A stretch of 14,262 bases of DNA from Paludibacter sp. (GTDB lineage Bacteria; Bacteroidota; Bacteroidia; Bacteroidales; Paludibacteraceae). Shown here piece after piece: positions 14,085 through 14,262 of this stretch. Location: positions 1 to 14,262 of the forward strand of contig JAQTOL010000031.1 in NCBI GenBank assembly GCA_028748945.1. Reading direction: 5' to 3'. The notes below the pieces were generated by a model. It saw nothing but the letters and a program-made list of their open reading frames with translations. It had not been told where the DNA came from and did no database searches. The stretch's first letter is position 1. Each line of letters opens with the position of its first letter. The translations under genes and the position numbers were made by a program.

Positions 14085-14262
14085 TCAATACCAGAAATCT
14101 GCATAAACGGGCAAATGATCGGAAAAACCATCTTGGTATTTCATGCCGGTATAGGTTCTGAAAGGTTGTTTCCCTAAAAAAGTTTTATCATCTTCGAGCA
14201 GGTAAGGGGCATCGAAAAAATGAGCATCACTTTGTATCGTAAAAATCGAATTAGTCTGATTT
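14085..14262 (-). CDS. Endonuclease/exonuclease/phosphatase family protein, C-terminal end (5' part outside window)
   Basis: The last 58 residues of a minus-strand gene that continues beyond the right edge; the stop codon is TGA at 14087-14085. The piece contains DGFSDHLPVYADFWY, the C-terminal catalytic SDHxPV motif of the endonuclease/exonuclease/phosphatase fold, where the histidine is the catalytic base. Before it are AHFFDAPYLLED and FRTYTGMKYQDG, common in Bacteroidota secreted or cytosolic members of this family. Substrate (DNA, phospholipid or phosphoinositide) cannot be judged from the fragment. Confidence 0.8.
   Translation of the reverse strand, partial: NQTNSIFTIQSDAHFFDAPYLLEDDKTFLGKQPFRTYTGMKYQDGFSDHLPVYADFWY

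Overview
The window is chromosomal DNA of a Bacteroidota bacterium. Three things support this: the gliding genes gldE and gldD, Bacteroidota-type promoters (TTG about 19-20 bases upstream of TAnnTTTG), and AT-rich sequence with weak ribosome binding sites. I would guess the Marinilabiliales/Bacteroidales side of the phylum, but cannot fix the genus. I see no rRNA, tRNA, CRISPR array, transposase or phage gene.

Layout. The 3' part of valS enters from the left and ends at a strong terminator (1023-1061). Next is a self-contained unit: a cluster of repeated 8-mers, a clear promoter and an AAA_14/DUF4143 ATPase (1188-2315). Convergent with it is the start-less 3' remnant of an outer-membrane-type gene (2326-2691). 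A minus-strand operon follows (4864 to 2744): an ECF sigma factor, a small one-TM protein in the anti-sigma position, and a lipoprotein with an extra C-terminal membrane helix. Divergent from it on the plus strand are an inositol-monophosphatase-family enzyme, a DUF2148 iron-sulfur protein and an MFS exporter (5091-7798). Palindromic GC-rich repeats lie between the first two.

A convergent minus-strand operon (11259 to 7823) reads gldE, gldD, a 4'-phosphopantetheinyl transferase and a geranylgeranylglyceryl/heptaprenylglyceryl phosphate synthase. It thus joins gliding/type IX secretion assembly factors to a carrier-protein activator and an archaeal-type ether-lipid enzyme. Upstream are a small one-TM protein (11483-11881, minus) and, divergent from it, a DUF2007-plus-tandem-USP stress protein (12066-13163, plus). 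A LutA-like iron-sulfur protein without lutB or lutC at its side (13255-13977, minus) and the C-terminal end of an endonuclease/exonuclease/phosphatase-fold protein (from 14085, minus) close the window.

Most genes are ordinary Bacteroidota chromosome content. The parts most worth a second look are the ATPase with its operator-like repeats, the truncated remnant beside it, the sigma/anti-sigma/lipoprotein operon, the gld-lipid operon and the DUF2007-USP fusion. Three start codons were reconsidered: the sigma factor and the lipid synthase are called at ATGs downstream of longer TTG-started frames, and gldE appears to use TTG.
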